A stretch of DNA of 64,000 nucleotides, from positions 1 through 64,000 of the forward strand of contig JAHDLO010000009.1 in assembly GCA_018432235.1 (NCBI GenBank), given 5' to 3'. A program made the position numbers and the translations under genes. Below, one piece after another: positions 7,390 through 15,935 of this stretch (its first letter is position 1; every line of letters begins with the position of its first letter). The stretch comes from Clostridiaceae bacterium. GTDB lineage: Bacteria; Bacillota; Clostridia; Peptostreptococcales; Natronincolaceae. The notes below the pieces were generated by a model that worked only from the letters and a program-made list of their open reading frames with translations, was not told where the DNA came from and did no database searches.

Positions 7390-8940
7390 ATGGAATATGT
7401 TGTAGAGATGCTGAATATCCGAAAGGAGTTTCCAGGAATAGTTGCAAATGACGATATTACTCTGAATTTAAAGAAGGGTGAGATTTTGGCTCTGCTGGGG
7501 GAAAACGGAGCTGGTAAGTCTACTCTTATGGGAATTCTCTTCGGTATGAACCAGCCGGATAGTGGCAGCATTCGTATCAATGGAAGTGAAGTTCAAATAT
7601 CAAATCCCAATGCCGCCAATGATTTAGGTATTGGTATGGTTCATCAGCACTTCAAGCTTGTCCATAACTTTACCATAACAGAAAATATTATTCTTGGAAT
7701 AGAGCCAAAGGCGTGGTTAACAATTGATATTAAAGCCGCCTCAAAACGTATTCGTGAGCTTTCGGAGCTCTATGGTCTTAATGTAGACCCCGATGCGAAG
7801 ATTGAGGACGTTTCTGTTGGGATGCAGCAAAGGGTTGAAATATTAAAGATGCTCTATCGTAATGCAGAAATTCTGATTATGGATGAGCCAACAGCTGTCC
7901 TGACACCTCAAGAAATAAGCGAACTAGCCAATATTATGAAGCGATTAGTATCAGAGGGCAAGTCAATAATTCTCATTACCCATAAGCTAAAAGAAATCAA
8001 GGCGGTTGCGGATAGATGTACAGTTATTCGAAGGGGTAAGCTTATAGGTACAGTGGATGTAGCCACCACCAGTCAAGAGGAAATGGCAGAGATGATGGTG
8101 GGCCGACAGGTTTCCTTCAAGGTGGACAAGGAACAGCAGGAGGCCGGCGAGGTGGTTCTAAAGCTGGAGGATATTTCAGTTTTAAACAGCCGTAAGGTTA
8201 TGGGGCTGAAAAACTTCTCTTTGGAGGTTCGAGCAGGAGAGATTGTAGGTATTGCCGGCGTAGAGGGAAATGGCCAGACAGAATTGGTTGAGGCCATTAC
8301 AGGCTTAAGAAAAGCAGAGGCCGGCAGGATTTTCTTAAAGGGAAAGGATATAACCGAATTACCTATACGTTCCCGTATTAGACATGGTATGGCCCATATC
8401 CCGGAGGATCGCCATAAGCGGGGGCTTGTTTTAGATTATACTTTAGAGGAAAACATGGTGCTTGAGCTGTATGATTGCCCTCCCTTCTCTAAAAACGGTC
8501 TATTGAACAAGGCGGACATAAGAAGCTATGCTGAGGAAATAATGAAGCACTTTGATGTGCGCTCAGGTCAAGGCGCCATATCCGTCGCGAGATCACTTTC
8601 AGGAGGAAATCAACAGAAGGCTATAGTGGGCAGGGAGTTGGAGCAAAATCCAGAGCTGTTGATAGCAGTACAGCCTACCCGCGGCCTTGATGTTGGTTCA
8701 ATCGAATATATTCACAAGAGATTGGTGGAGCAGCGAAGCAAAGGCAAAGCGATTCTCTTGGTATCGCTGGAGCTAAGCGAAATATTTAACCTATCTGATA
8801 GAATCGCTATAGTCAGCAATGGTGAGCTGGTAGGTGTCGTTGATGCCGATAAGACCAGCGAAAATGAAGTCGGACTAATGATGACGGGGATAAAAAGGGG
8901 GGAGAGGCTTGAAGCTCAAAATGATCAAAGGCATAAATAA
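7390..8940 (+). CDS. nupO: Nucleoside ABC importer, double ATPase subunit
   Basis: This 516-aa cytoplasmic protein contains two fused nucleotide-binding domains, as in RbsA and NupO/YufO. The first domain has Walker A GENGAGKST (about residues 37-45), the signature SVGMQQRVEI and Walker B ILIMDEPTAVLTP. The second has a degenerate Walker A (GVEGNGQTE) and the signature SLSGGNQQKAIVGREL. A catalytically weak second site is normal in this subfamily. In the second Walker B, LLIAVQPTRGLD replaces the usual DEP by VQP, which is also usual for the family. It starts at ATG 7390 after GGAGGG. It overlaps the first permease gene by 32 bp, which indicates translational coupling. Confidence 0.93.
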   Translation: MEYVVEMLNIRKEFPGIVANDDITLNLKKGEILALLGENGAGKSTLMGILFGMNQPDSGSIRINGSEVQISNPNAANDLGIGMVHQHFKLVHNFTITENIILGIEPKAWLTIDIKAASKRIRELSELYGLNVDPDAKIEDVSVGMQQRVEILKMLYRNAEILIMDEPTAVLTPQEISELANIMKRLVSEGKSIILITHKLKEIKAVADRCTVIRRGKLIGTVDVATTSQEEMAEMMVGRQVSFKVDKEQQEAGEVVLKLEDISVLNSRKVMGLKNFSLEVRAGEIVGIAGVEGNGQTELVEAITGLRKAEAGRIFLKGKDITELPIRSRIRHGMAHIPEDRHKRGLVLDYTLEENMVLELYDCPPFSKNGLLNKADIRSYAEEIMKHFDVRSGQGAISVARSLSGGNQQKAIVGRELEQNPELLIAVQPTRGLDVGSIEYIHKRLVEQRSKGKAILLVSLELSEIFNLSDRIAIVSNGELVGVVDADKTSENEVGLMMTGIKRGERLEAQNDQRHK

Positions 8941-9976
8941 GAACACCATCGTTTCACTGCTGTCAATTATTCTTGGGCTGTTGGCAGGGGCTGTTTTAAT
9001 GCTGATTACGGGAAGTAATCCAATTGACGGCTATACCTATCTGTTTAGAGGCGGCTTTATGAACATAGAGCGCTTCGGCAATACCCTGGCAACTGCAACT
9101 CCCCTAATATTTACTGGTCTGTCAGTGGCCTTTGCCTTTAAAACAGGACTTTTCAATATAGGCGCTGCAGGACAAATGCTCTTTGGTGGCTTTTGTGCCA
9201 CTGCTGTAGGTCTTTCCCTCACATGGCCTAAACCTCTGCTGCTTATGGCAATGGTTTTAAGTGCAATTTTGGGGGGCGCATTGTGGGCTCTTATACCAGG
9301 GCTTTTGAAGGCCAGGTTTAATGTTCACGAGGTTGTATCCACCATTATGATGAACTGGATAAGCTATTGGGTGGTGTACTACGCTGTACCGGCCTATCTA
9401 AAGGGGAGCTTTCTCGAAACAGAATCCAGAAGATTGCCTCATAGTGCATCCCTAAGGGTGGATTGGCTTACTAACCTATTTAATGGCTCCTACATTAATC
9501 TGGGTATTTTTCTGGCAATTGCAGCTGCACTGATTATCGCCTTTATTCTCAACAGAACAGTGCTGGGCTATGAGCTGAAGGCTGTTGGCTTTAACCGACA
9601 TGCAGCAGAATATGCAGGAATAAATGTGAATAAAAGCATAATACTATCCATGATGATTGCAGGTGCTCTGGCAGGTCTTGGGGGAGCAGCATTGTATACC
9701 GGAAACGCCTTTAATATTCAGATAGGGGTTTTGCCCTCACAGGGCTTTGATGGTATAGCGGTTTCTCTACTGGCTTCAAATTCTCCTATAGGGGTGCTGG
9801 GTGCCGCCATATTCTTTGGTTTGCTGTATTCCGGCAGAGGCTTTATGAATGCTATGACTAAAATACCACCGGAAATAGCGGATACTATAATTGCAACAAT
9901 AATTTATTTTGCAGCAACAAATGTTTTAATTGAAGGCTTTGTTGATAGGATTAGAAGAAAGAAGAGGGGGGTGTAA
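8909..9976 (+). CDS. nupP: Nucleoside ABC importer permease 1
   Basis: This branched-chain-permease-type (BPD_transp_2) membrane protein of 355 aa has about ten hydrophobic segments. Conserved patches include FNIGAAGQMLFGGF and the cytoplasmic loop AVGFNRHAAEYAGINV that couples to the ATPase. The start is probably TTG 8909, which follows GGGGGGAGAGG, although ATG 8921 is possible. The gene overlaps the ATPase gene and lies three bases before permease 2. With the ATPase and the lipoprotein it would form a NupNOPQ-like importer for purine nucleosides. Confidence 0.9.
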   Translation: MKLKMIKGINKNTIVSLLSIILGLLAGAVLMLITGSNPIDGYTYLFRGGFMNIERFGNTLATATPLIFTGLSVAFAFKTGLFNIGAAGQMLFGGFCATAVGLSLTWPKPLLLMAMVLSAILGGALWALIPGLLKARFNVHEVVSTIMMNWISYWVVYYAVPAYLKGSFLETESRRLPHSASLRVDWLTNLFNGSYINLGIFLAIAAALIIAFILNRTVLGYELKAVGFNRHAAEYAGINVNKSIILSMMIAGALAGLGGAALYTGNAFNIQIGVLPSQGFDGIAVSLLASNSPIGVLGAAIFFGLLYSGRGFMNAMTKIPPEIADTIIATIIYFAATNVLIEGFVDRIRRKKRGV

Positions 9977-9979
9977 GGT

Positions 9980-10930
9980 ATGTGGTCTACAATAGTGCAG
10001 ATATTCCCCTATGCCATAACATATACAATTCCACTGGTGATCGTAGCTCTTGGCGGACTGTATTCAGAGCGTAGCGGGGTTGTCAATATAGGTCTGGACG
10101 GGCTGATGGTATGCGGTTCCTTTGCAGGAGCTTTGACAATTTATAAGCTGCAGCCGACAATGTCCTCTTCTTCCGCCATTTGGATTGGGCTACTGGCGGC
10201 TATGGCAGCAGGTGCAGTATTTTCTTTGTTGCATGCCTTTGCGTGTATAAATTTAAATGCGAATCAGGTTATTAGTGGTACTGCCATAAATATGATCGCC
10301 TATGCCCTTACGGTATTCCTGGCGAGGAATGTTACCGGTAGCGGAAATATCCATATAACCAGCGGTCTGGCAAGACGCAATATCCCTATGCTATCGTCAA
10401 TTCCGATTGTAGGAAAACTCTTTTTCTCCCAGACCTATGCCACAACCTGGGTGGTGCTGTTAATATTACTCATCAGCTGGTTCGTATTATATAAAACAGC
10501 CTTCGGGCTAAGGCTCAGGGCCTGCGGAGAGCATCCTCATGCGGCAGACGCTGCCGGTATCAATGTTTACCGTATAAGATATGCAGCAGTTATGATTTCC
10601 GGTGCTTTTGCAGCATTGGGTGGCGCTGTTATACTGGTAACCTATTCAGGTGAATTTACTGGAAATGTTGCTGGCCTTGGCTTTCTAGCATTGGCCTCAC
10701 TTATATTTGGACAATGGAAGCCTCTTGGTATCCTGGGTGCCACCTTCTTCTTCGGCTTTGCCAGTACCATTGCCAACGTATCTCAAGTAGTACCTGCTCT
10801 GGCGGCAATTCCAGGTGTAATATTAAAGGTATTCCCGTATGTCGTAACCCTTATAGCTCTGATTATTTTCTCCAAGTCCTCTCAGGCACCAAAGGCGGCG
10901 GGAGAACCCTTTGACCACGGTAAACGCTAG
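9980..10930 (+). CDS. nupQ: Nucleoside ABC importer permease 2
   Basis: This second, shorter permease subunit of 316 aa has the same fold family. It shows the typical N-terminal IPLVIVALGGLYSERSGVVNIGLDG and the coupling loop ACGEHPHAADAAGINV. About nine hydrophobic segments are visible. It starts at ATG 9980, three bases after the permease 1 stop, with the site AGAGGGGGG. It heterodimerises with permease 1 in related importers. A Crp-type regulator gene follows 38 bp downstream in the same direction. Confidence 0.92.
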   Translation: MWSTIVQIFPYAITYTIPLVIVALGGLYSERSGVVNIGLDGLMVCGSFAGALTIYKLQPTMSSSSAIWIGLLAAMAAGAVFSLLHAFACINLNANQVISGTAINMIAYALTVFLARNVTGSGNIHITSGLARRNIPMLSSIPIVGKLFFSQTYATTWVVLLILLISWFVLYKTAFGLRLRACGEHPHAADAAGINVYRIRYAAVMISGAFAALGGAVILVTYSGEFTGNVAGLGFLALASLIFGQWKPLGILGATFFFGFASTIANVSQVVPALAAIPGVILKVFPYVVTLIALIIFSKSSQAPKAAGEPFDHGKR

Positions 10931-10968
10931 AGTCGCAAGTTTGTTATAGTTATGAGATTTAGGAAGGG

Positions 10969-11682
10969 GTGGAGGTAGTGATTATAGATGAATTGATTGA
11001 TGGTTCTCCTCTTTTTCAAAAATTATCTTCAAAGCTGCCTCCAGATATTAAAGCCAGATGCAGCATTAAAAGGCTTGGCCCCGGTGGCATTGTGGTCAAG
11101 AAAAAGGATAGCACTAAGTATGTATACCTGCTTTTGGAGGGGGAGCTGAAGGTGGTTAATGAATCGGAAAACGGGAACATATTCGCCTATGACAGCATTC
11201 TCCCACTTAGCTTTGTCGGCGAGCTGGAGGTCCTTGCAGATGAAGAAGAATTTGCCGTTACAATAGAGGCTATAGCTGAATGCACCTTAATCCAGATAAG
11301 CGTCAACGACTTTCTAAAGTGGCTGGAGCATGATCCTGCTCTGCTGATGCTGGTGGCAAAGGGGTTGGCAAAGAAGATGTATCCCACCTCCTCAGAGGTT
11401 GTAAATATTATGTTTCAGTCCAGTATAAATAAGGTGGAGTATTATATCGCCAAATATTGCAGTGATAAAATGAAAAATTCGGATATTGTTAAGATTGAAA
11501 AAAAGCGTCAGCAAATAGCAGATGAAATCGGCAGCAGCATTAAATCCGTCAACAGAAGTATCAAAAGACTGAAGGAAGAAGGACTTGTTACTGTTAAAAA
11601 GGGCAAGATATATGTTAATCGAAGTCAGCACGAAGAGTTATTGGAGGCTGTAAAAAAGCAAGGAAATAAAAGCAGCCTTTAA
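10969..11682 (+). CDS. Crp/Fnr-family transcriptional regulator
   Basis: The 237-aa protein has an N-terminal cyclic-nucleotide-binding-like barrel (around residues 15-135, with GGIVVKKKDSTKYVYLLLEGELKV) and a C-terminal Crp-type winged helix (around residues 165-225, RQQIADEIGSSIKSVNRSIKRLKEEG). No cysteine cluster for an Fnr-type iron-sulfur centre is visible, so an effector-binding mode is more likely; the ligand is unknown. The start is GTG, at 10969 or at 10978. It sits between the importer and deoC, and I infer that it controls this nucleoside-use operon. Confidence 0.85.
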   Translation: MEVVIIDELIDGSPLFQKLSSKLPPDIKARCSIKRLGPGGIVVKKKDSTKYVYLLLEGELKVVNESENGNIFAYDSILPLSFVGELEVLADEEEFAVTIEAIAECTLIQISVNDFLKWLEHDPALLMLVAKGLAKKMYPTSSEVVNIMFQSSINKVEYYIAKYCSDKMKNSDIVKIEKKRQQIADEIGSSIKSVNRSIKRLKEEGLVTVKKGKIYVNRSQHEELLEAVKKQGNKSSL

Positions 11683-11706
11683 GGCTATTGAAAGGTGGTT
11701 ATAATA

Positions 11707-12384
11707 ATGACTGATATAAATAAGATTGCTGCCATGATAGACCACACCCTTCTAAAGGCAACTGCCACTGGTGAAGAAATCAAAGCCTATTGCAGTGAGG
11801 CTAAGCAGTATGGCTTTGCGTCGGTTTGTGTAAATCCATGCTTTGTAAAACTGGTGGCTGAGGAGCTGAAGGGTACTGAGGTTAAGATATGTACGGTTAT
11901 AGGCTTCCCTTTGGGGGCTAATCAACCTGAGGTAAAGGCATTTGAGGCGACTAAAGCGGTTGAAGCAGGTGCGCAGGAAATCGACATGGTCATAAATATC
12001 GGGGCCCTTAAAGCAGGTAGGCCAGACTATATTGAAAAGGAAATCAAAATGGTGGTGGAGGCATCAAAGCCTGCATTGGTTAAGGTAATCATAGAGACTT
12101 GCTATCTAACGGATGCAGAAAAGCAGCAGGCCTGCGAGGCGGCAAAAAGAGCAGGCGCCCATTTTGTTAAGACCTCTACAGGTTTTGGGACAGCTGGCGC
12201 AAAGCTGGAGGATGTCAGGCTGATGAGACAGACTGTAGGCGAAGGCATGGGGGTTAAGGCCTCCGGTGGCGTTAAAAGCCTAAAGGATGCAGAAGCCTTT
12301 ATAGCAGCCGGAGCCAGCAGAATAGGCACCAGCTCAGGTATCACTATAATTGAGGACGGTATTGCTTCTGATAAGGCATATTGA
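11707..12384 (+). CDS. deoC: Deoxyribose-phosphate aldolase
   Basis: DeoC cleaves 2-deoxyribose 5-phosphate to glyceraldehyde 3-phosphate and acetaldehyde, the last step of deoxyribonucleoside catabolism in the cytoplasm. Diagnostic stretches are [31 protein letters not shown] [25 protein letters not shown], and [14 protein letters not shown] with the Schiff-base lysine. VKASGGVKS and [10 protein letters not shown], which bind the phosphate, follow. The ATG at 11707 is preferred over an in-frame GTG at 11695 because AAAGGTGG precedes it at a suitable distance. At 225 aa it is full length. It is the last gene of the importer-regulator operon and indicates that imported deoxynucleosides feed carbon metabolism. 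Confidence 0.95.
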   Translation: MTDINKIAAMIDHTLLKATATGEEIKAYCSEAKQYGFASVCVNPCFVKLVAEELKGTEVKICTVIGFPLGANQPEVKAFEATKAVEAGAQEIDMVINIGALKAGRPDYIEKEIKMVVEASKPALVKVIIETCYLTDAEKQQACEAAKRAGAHFVKTSTGFGTAGAKLEDVRLMRQTVGEGMGVKASGGVKSLKDAEAFIAAGASRIGTSSGITIIEDGIASDKAY

Positions 12385-12435
12385 TATGCAATAAAGGAAG
12401 CTTAAAGCAGGTTTATTAGAATTGAGATAATAGGA

Positions 12436-12477
12436 GAATGGATGCATTGCCATAGGCAATATGTTCATTCTTTTTTT
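12436..12477 (+). terminator. Terminator after deoC
   Basis: GAATG plus inner GCATTGCC pairs with GGCAATATGT and CATTC, followed by seven T. It marks the end of the nucleoside operon. Confidence 0.75.
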
Positions 12478-12607
12478 CTTCTGACAAAAGATTTTAGCTG
12501 TGCAACGGTAAAAGTAGGTCCCATTGTTTAGTACCCTGCGCCGTTTTAATCTTCTATACTGTCATGTGCCTCATATATATGAAGTAAAAGCGGTAGGAGG
12601 GTTTAAG

Positions 12608-13102
12608 TTGAGGAGAATATTAATTGTAAGGGGAAGGGCTATATTGATTTCCTTAGCACTGGTGATCTTGATAGCTGAGTTAATAATGGGCAATCTATGG
12701 CTTAAGAACGCAAGTACATTAATCCTGAATCAGCAAAGTCAGCCAGATAAAGCCTATTTTGAGCCGGCAGAGCCAACGGAGGGTTCCCTTGAGGAGATAT
12801 ATCAGGATGTATTTATGCTGTTGCTATTACCAAGCATTGAAGAAGTAGTTCAGGATTATTATATGGCAACCGTCGGACATAGTCCTAATGTTGATCCATG
12901 GGATGCTAAAATAATTTTTTTAGAAAGGCCTAACGGATACCGAACATTTGGTTTTAGAATAAAGCTTGAGGTAGCCCCCTATTTAGGCGCTCATAATGCT
13001 ATCGGAGTGGACCATATAACCATGGAGGTCTCTTTAGGAGAAATTAAAGTCGTGGCGCATCTGCATATTAAAAGCTACACCATTCCGCCTCATTTAAGGT
13101 AA
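12608..13102 (+). CDS. DUF3888-like exported or membrane-anchored protein
   Basis: TTG 12608 is chosen as start because GGAGGG precedes it; the frame stays open upstream but without a ribosome binding site. The 164-aa product begins with a basic N-terminus and one hydrophobic segment (about residues 9-28), probably an uncleaved anchor or signal peptide. The C-terminal region matches the DUF3888 pattern: LEEIYQDVFMLLLLPSIEEVVQDYY, a WDAKIIFLER strand and a conserved APYLGAHNAIGVDHITMEV. These domains are found in small secreted proteins of Bacilli and Clostridia with no known function. It is monocistronic. Confidence 0.65.
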   Translation: MRRILIVRGRAILISLALVILIAELIMGNLWLKNASTLILNQQSQPDKAYFEPAEPTEGSLEEIYQDVFMLLLLPSIEEVVQDYYMATVGHSPNVDPWDAKIIFLERPNGYRTFGFRIKLEVAPYLGAHNAIGVDHITMEVSLGEIKVVAHLHIKSYTIPPHLR

Positions 13103-13165
13103 TGATGCTTATATTAGTTTAAAATAAAAGGTAAAATAGAAGAGTATACTAAATGAAATGTGGTG

Positions 13166-13591
13166 ATGAGGTTGATTGCTGTAAGTGCTGCAATAATAAT
13201 TAAAAATAATAAAATACTACTGGCGCAAAGAGGCAGAAATAAGTCTGAGGCCTATAAATGGGAGTTTCCCGGCGGTAAGCTGGAGGTCAACGAAACCGTT
13301 GAGGAGAGCTTAAAGAGAGAAATAAAGGAAGAGCTGGGAATAGAAATAAAAGTAGGAAAACTGCTGGGAGAAAGCATCTACCATTATCCCTCTGGTAGCA
13401 TCAGGCTTATTGCCCATTACGCCTCTTGGACATCGGGAGCTATGCATCCAATAGAGCATGAGGCAGTTGTATGGGTAACAGAGGATCAGCTGGGAGATTA
13501 TGACTTTGCCCCTGCAGATATCCCTTTAGTCAAAAAATTGTTGCAGCAATATAATATAAAAGGAAATCTTCAATCCAACCAATATAAGTGA
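13166..13591 (+). CDS. Nudix hydrolase, MutT-like (8-oxo-dGTP diphosphatase type)
   Basis: The Nudix box GGKLEVNETVEESLKREIKEELGI (from about residue 37) has all the metal-binding Glu residues (REIKEELG). WEFPGGK before it and a QRG motif near residue 24 match the short MutT/NUDT1-like group that cleans oxidised nucleotides or hydrolyses (d)CTP. The length of 141 aa is typical. Start is uncertain among GTG 13160, GTG 13163 and ATG 13166; no strong ribosome binding site discriminates. It is followed by a strong terminator and is probably transcribed alone. Confidence 0.88.
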   Translation: MRLIAVSAAIIIKNNKILLAQRGRNKSEAYKWEFPGGKLEVNETVEESLKREIKEELGIEIKVGKLLGESIYHYPSGSIRLIAHYASWTSGAMHPIEHEAVVWVTEDQLGDYDFAPADIPLVKKLLQQYNIKGNLQSNQYK

Positions 13592-13613
13592 CATAAACAT
13601 CAAATTTGACAAA

Positions 13614-13648
13614 AATCAAGAAGGGCCCGTCCCGGCTTGATTTTTTTT
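13614..13648 (+). terminator. Terminator after the Nudix gene
   Basis: ATCAAG (13615-13620) and CTTGAT (13636-13641) enclose a GC-rich loop and are followed by eight T. A second, weaker inverted pair containing ATCAAGAAAGAGC lies just after. Confidence 0.75.
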
Positions 13649-13725
13649 ATGGCGTCTATTTTACTATAAATCAAGAAAGAGCCATCTTAGCTCTCAATAA
13701 TTTTTATTAAAAATATATTCGGCTA

Positions 13726-13775
13726 TTGACAGCTTAGATAAAAGGTTGTATAGTTAATTACATAAGTAACTAACC
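13726..13775 (+). promoter_or_regulatory. Promoter and probable operator of the GntR/ABC operon
   Basis: TTGACA (13726-13731), a 17-bp spacer and TATAGT (13749-13754) make a clear sigma-A promoter. Immediately downstream an inverted repeat, GTTAATTAC and GTAACTAAC around an ATAA centre, overlaps the start of transcription. It fits autorepression by the YtrA-type regulator encoded next. Confidence 0.8.
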
Positions 13776-13798
13776 AACTAAGTGAAGGGAGGTTAAAT

Positions 13799-14164
13799 AT
13801 GTTTCTGGACTTTAACAGTGATAAACCAATATATATACAGCTGGCGGAGGCGATTGAGGATAATATTTTAAAGGGAGTCTTCGAGGAGGAAGGTCAAATT
13901 GTATCAACAACTGAGATTTCAGTGAGCTTTAAGATTAACCCTGCGACAGCAGGAAAGGGCATTAATCTATTGGTGGATGAAGGGATATTATATAAAAAGC
14001 GAGGTGTGGGTATGTTTGTTAGTATCGGAGCTAAGGAAAAAATTCTACAAAAGAGAAAAGAAGGCTTTTATGAAAGCTTTATTCTAACTTTACTAGAGGA
14101 AGCCTCCAAGCTTAATATAACCAAGGAGGATATTATTCGCATGATTGAAGGAGGGAAGGCATAA
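13799..14164 (+). CDS. GntR-family regulator, YtrA subfamily
   Basis: This 121-aa protein has an N-terminal winged helix (YIQLAEAIEDNILKGVFEEEGQI, STTEISVSFKINPATAGKGINLLVDEGILYKKRGVGMFV) and only a short helical C-terminus, as in the YtrA subgroup that lacks a ligand domain. Such regulators repress their adjacent ABC transporter operons and are often released by cell-wall stress or antibiotics. It starts at ATG 13799 after GGGAGG and its stop overlaps the ATG of the ATPase gene (TAATG). The inverted repeat just upstream is the likely binding site. Confidence 0.9.
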   Translation: MFLDFNSDKPIYIQLAEAIEDNILKGVFEEEGQIVSTTEISVSFKINPATAGKGINLLVDEGILYKKRGVGMFVSIGAKEKILQKRKEGFYESFILTLLEEASKLNITKEDIIRMIEGGKA

Positions 14165-15027
14165 TGAGCTTGATAGAATTTAAGGGTATATCAAAGTATT
14201 ATAAGGAAACTAAGGCATTGGATAATGTAAACCTTACACTGGAGCCCAATAAGATATTTGGACTTTTGGGGCGAAATGGTGCGGGAAAAACGACGCTGCT
14301 TAATCTTTTGACCAACAAAATTTTTCCTACCACTGGGGAGATCACCCTGGATGGGGCTACGGTTTTTGAGAATGATGCTGCTTTGAAGAATATGTTCTAT
14401 ATGATGGAAAGGCGGCTGTATCCGGAAAATCTGAGTATTAAGGAAATATTTAAGTGGTCAAAGGCGTTTTATCCTGAGTTCGATGGAGAGTATGCGTATT
14501 CGCTTTGTGAAAAATTCAAGTTGAATCCTAAAAAGAGAGTAAAGGAGCTATCAACCGGGTACGAGTCGATATTTAAGGCAATCATTGCATTGGCCTCTAA
14601 CGCTAAGGTCTTGATATTTGACGAGCCGGTTTTAGGGTTGGATGCAAATCACAGAGATTTATTCTATAAGGAGCTTTTAGCAAACTACAATGAAAAGCCT
14701 AAAACAATTATCATTTCCACACATCTGATTGAGGAGATTGAGGGTGTGCTGGAGGAGGTCATCATCATAAAGGAAGGCAAGCTGATTATGAGAAAACCTG
14801 TGGCAGATCTCTTAACCTCCGCCCATACCGTTTCTGGTGAAGCCAGCAAGGTTGATGTTTACTTGAAGGGCAGAAATTCAGCTGGGGAGGAAATGATAGG
14901 TAAATTTAAATCAGTTACTGTTCTGGAGGAAGTCAACACGATTAATAAGACTATGGCTAAAGAGCTAGGTTTGGAGCTTTCAAAGGTAGAGCTTCAAAAG
15001 CTCTTCATAAGCCTTACAAATATTTAA
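14164..15027 (+). CDS. ABC transporter ATP-binding protein of the YtrA-linked exporter
   Basis: A single nucleotide-binding domain of 287 aa. It has Walker A GLLGRNGAGKTTLL (around residue 34), a variant signature ELSTGYES where LSGGQ is usual, Walker B VLIFDEPVLGLDA and the switch histidine in IISTHLIEEIE. About 70 C-terminal residues follow the domain without recognisable motif. The LSTGY signature is common in exporters next to YtrA regulators. It is translationally coupled to the regulator gene and 13 bp before the membrane subunit gene. Confidence 0.92.
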   Translation: MSLIEFKGISKYYKETKALDNVNLTLEPNKIFGLLGRNGAGKTTLLNLLTNKIFPTTGEITLDGATVFENDAALKNMFYMMERRLYPENLSIKEIFKWSKAFYPEFDGEYAYSLCEKFKLNPKKRVKELSTGYESIFKAIIALASNAKVLIFDEPVLGLDANHRDLFYKELLANYNEKPKTIIISTHLIEEIEGVLEEVIIIKEGKLIMRKPVADLLTSAHTVSGEASKVDVYLKGRNSAGEEMIGKFKSVTVLEEVNTINKTMAKELGLELSKVELQKLFISLTNI

Positions 15028-15040
15028 AGGAGGAGATGAT

Positions 15041-15760
15041 ATGCTTAGGTCACAAAATCTAAAGGTTTCAAAACTCGTTTTTAAGGAAATATTAAATGCC
15101 ATCAAGTATTATTATGGGATAATAGCCATAATTTCCATATTCTTTACGGGCATATTCTACTATACTGCTAAAAATGGCAGCATAGAAGGCAGTGTTAATG
15201 GTTTTGGCTTCTCTGCTCTGATATTTCTATTCTTCACGGGTATGGGCTTCTTTAAGTCCAGCTTTGGTTTCACTCAAGCCAATAATGTATCCAGAAGAAG
15301 CTTTTATAGTGGGGCAATTATAGGCGTTGTGGCTGCCTCCGGTGCTATGGCAGTCTTTGAGGTTATATTAAACAATGTCCTCAGACTTTTCATGCCCTAT
15401 GAGAGTCTCATGGAAATGATTTATATTAGAAAAGACATATTTGCTGACATACTCTGGTCGTTTACTTGCTTCTGCTTGTCTTTAAGCATTGGATGGCTGG
15501 TGGGTATGATTCTCTATAGGCTTGAGGGGAAAATCAAGACTCTTTTATTAGTGATTCCCTTTTTGACGGTTGCTGTTGTAGGGGTAATCGACGAAATTTT
15601 CAGTCTTAATATATATTACAATATCTATTTATTGCTAATAAGACTACTGAGCTTAGTCGATCTAAATCCATATGTGGCAGCCATGAATCTGATGCTAATG
15701 TCGGTATTAGTAATAGGCCTCTGCTTCCCCATAATAAAAAGAATGCCGCTAAGGGGCTAA
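15041..15760 (+). CDS. ABC transporter membrane subunit of the YtrA-linked exporter
   Basis: The 239-aa protein has six hydrophobic segments (about residues 20-40, 52-72, 88-112, 135-160, 168-190 and 210-232) and no periplasmic-type domain, as expected for an ABC-2-like permease in a small GntR-ABC operon. Start ATG follows GGAGGAG. The substrate is unknown; similar operons are linked to antimicrobial or lipid stress. A terminator follows at 15771. Confidence 0.8.
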   Translation: MLRSQNLKVSKLVFKEILNAIKYYYGIIAIISIFFTGIFYYTAKNGSIEGSVNGFGFSALIFLFFTGMGFFKSSFGFTQANNVSRRSFYSGAIIGVVAASGAMAVFEVILNNVLRLFMPYESLMEMIYIRKDIFADILWSFTCFCLSLSIGWLVGMILYRLEGKIKTLLLVIPFLTVAVVGVIDEIFSLNIYYNIYLLLIRLLSLVDLNPYVAAMNLMLMSVLVIGLCFPIIKRMPLRG

Positions 15761-15770
15761 AAATTGATAA

Positions 15771-15800
15771 AACACAGGAGCAAAGGCCTCCTGTGTTTTT
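15771..15800. terminator. Terminator between convergent operons
   Basis: AACACAGGAG (15771-15780) and CTCCTGTGTT (15789-15798) form a 10-bp stem followed by T residues. It ends the ABC operon and may work on both strands. The following 135 bp up to the ger operon contain no supported gene. Confidence 0.75.
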
Positions 15801-15935
15801 CACTAGCTATTTATTATACCTGTTCAGTATGCCCTCCAGCATTCTGGGATGTCTTGCCTCATCCCTTGAGGATTCATTAAAAATGTTTCAACTTCAAGCA
15901 TTTGCTTGTAAAAAAGACCCGATGAAATGGTGCTT

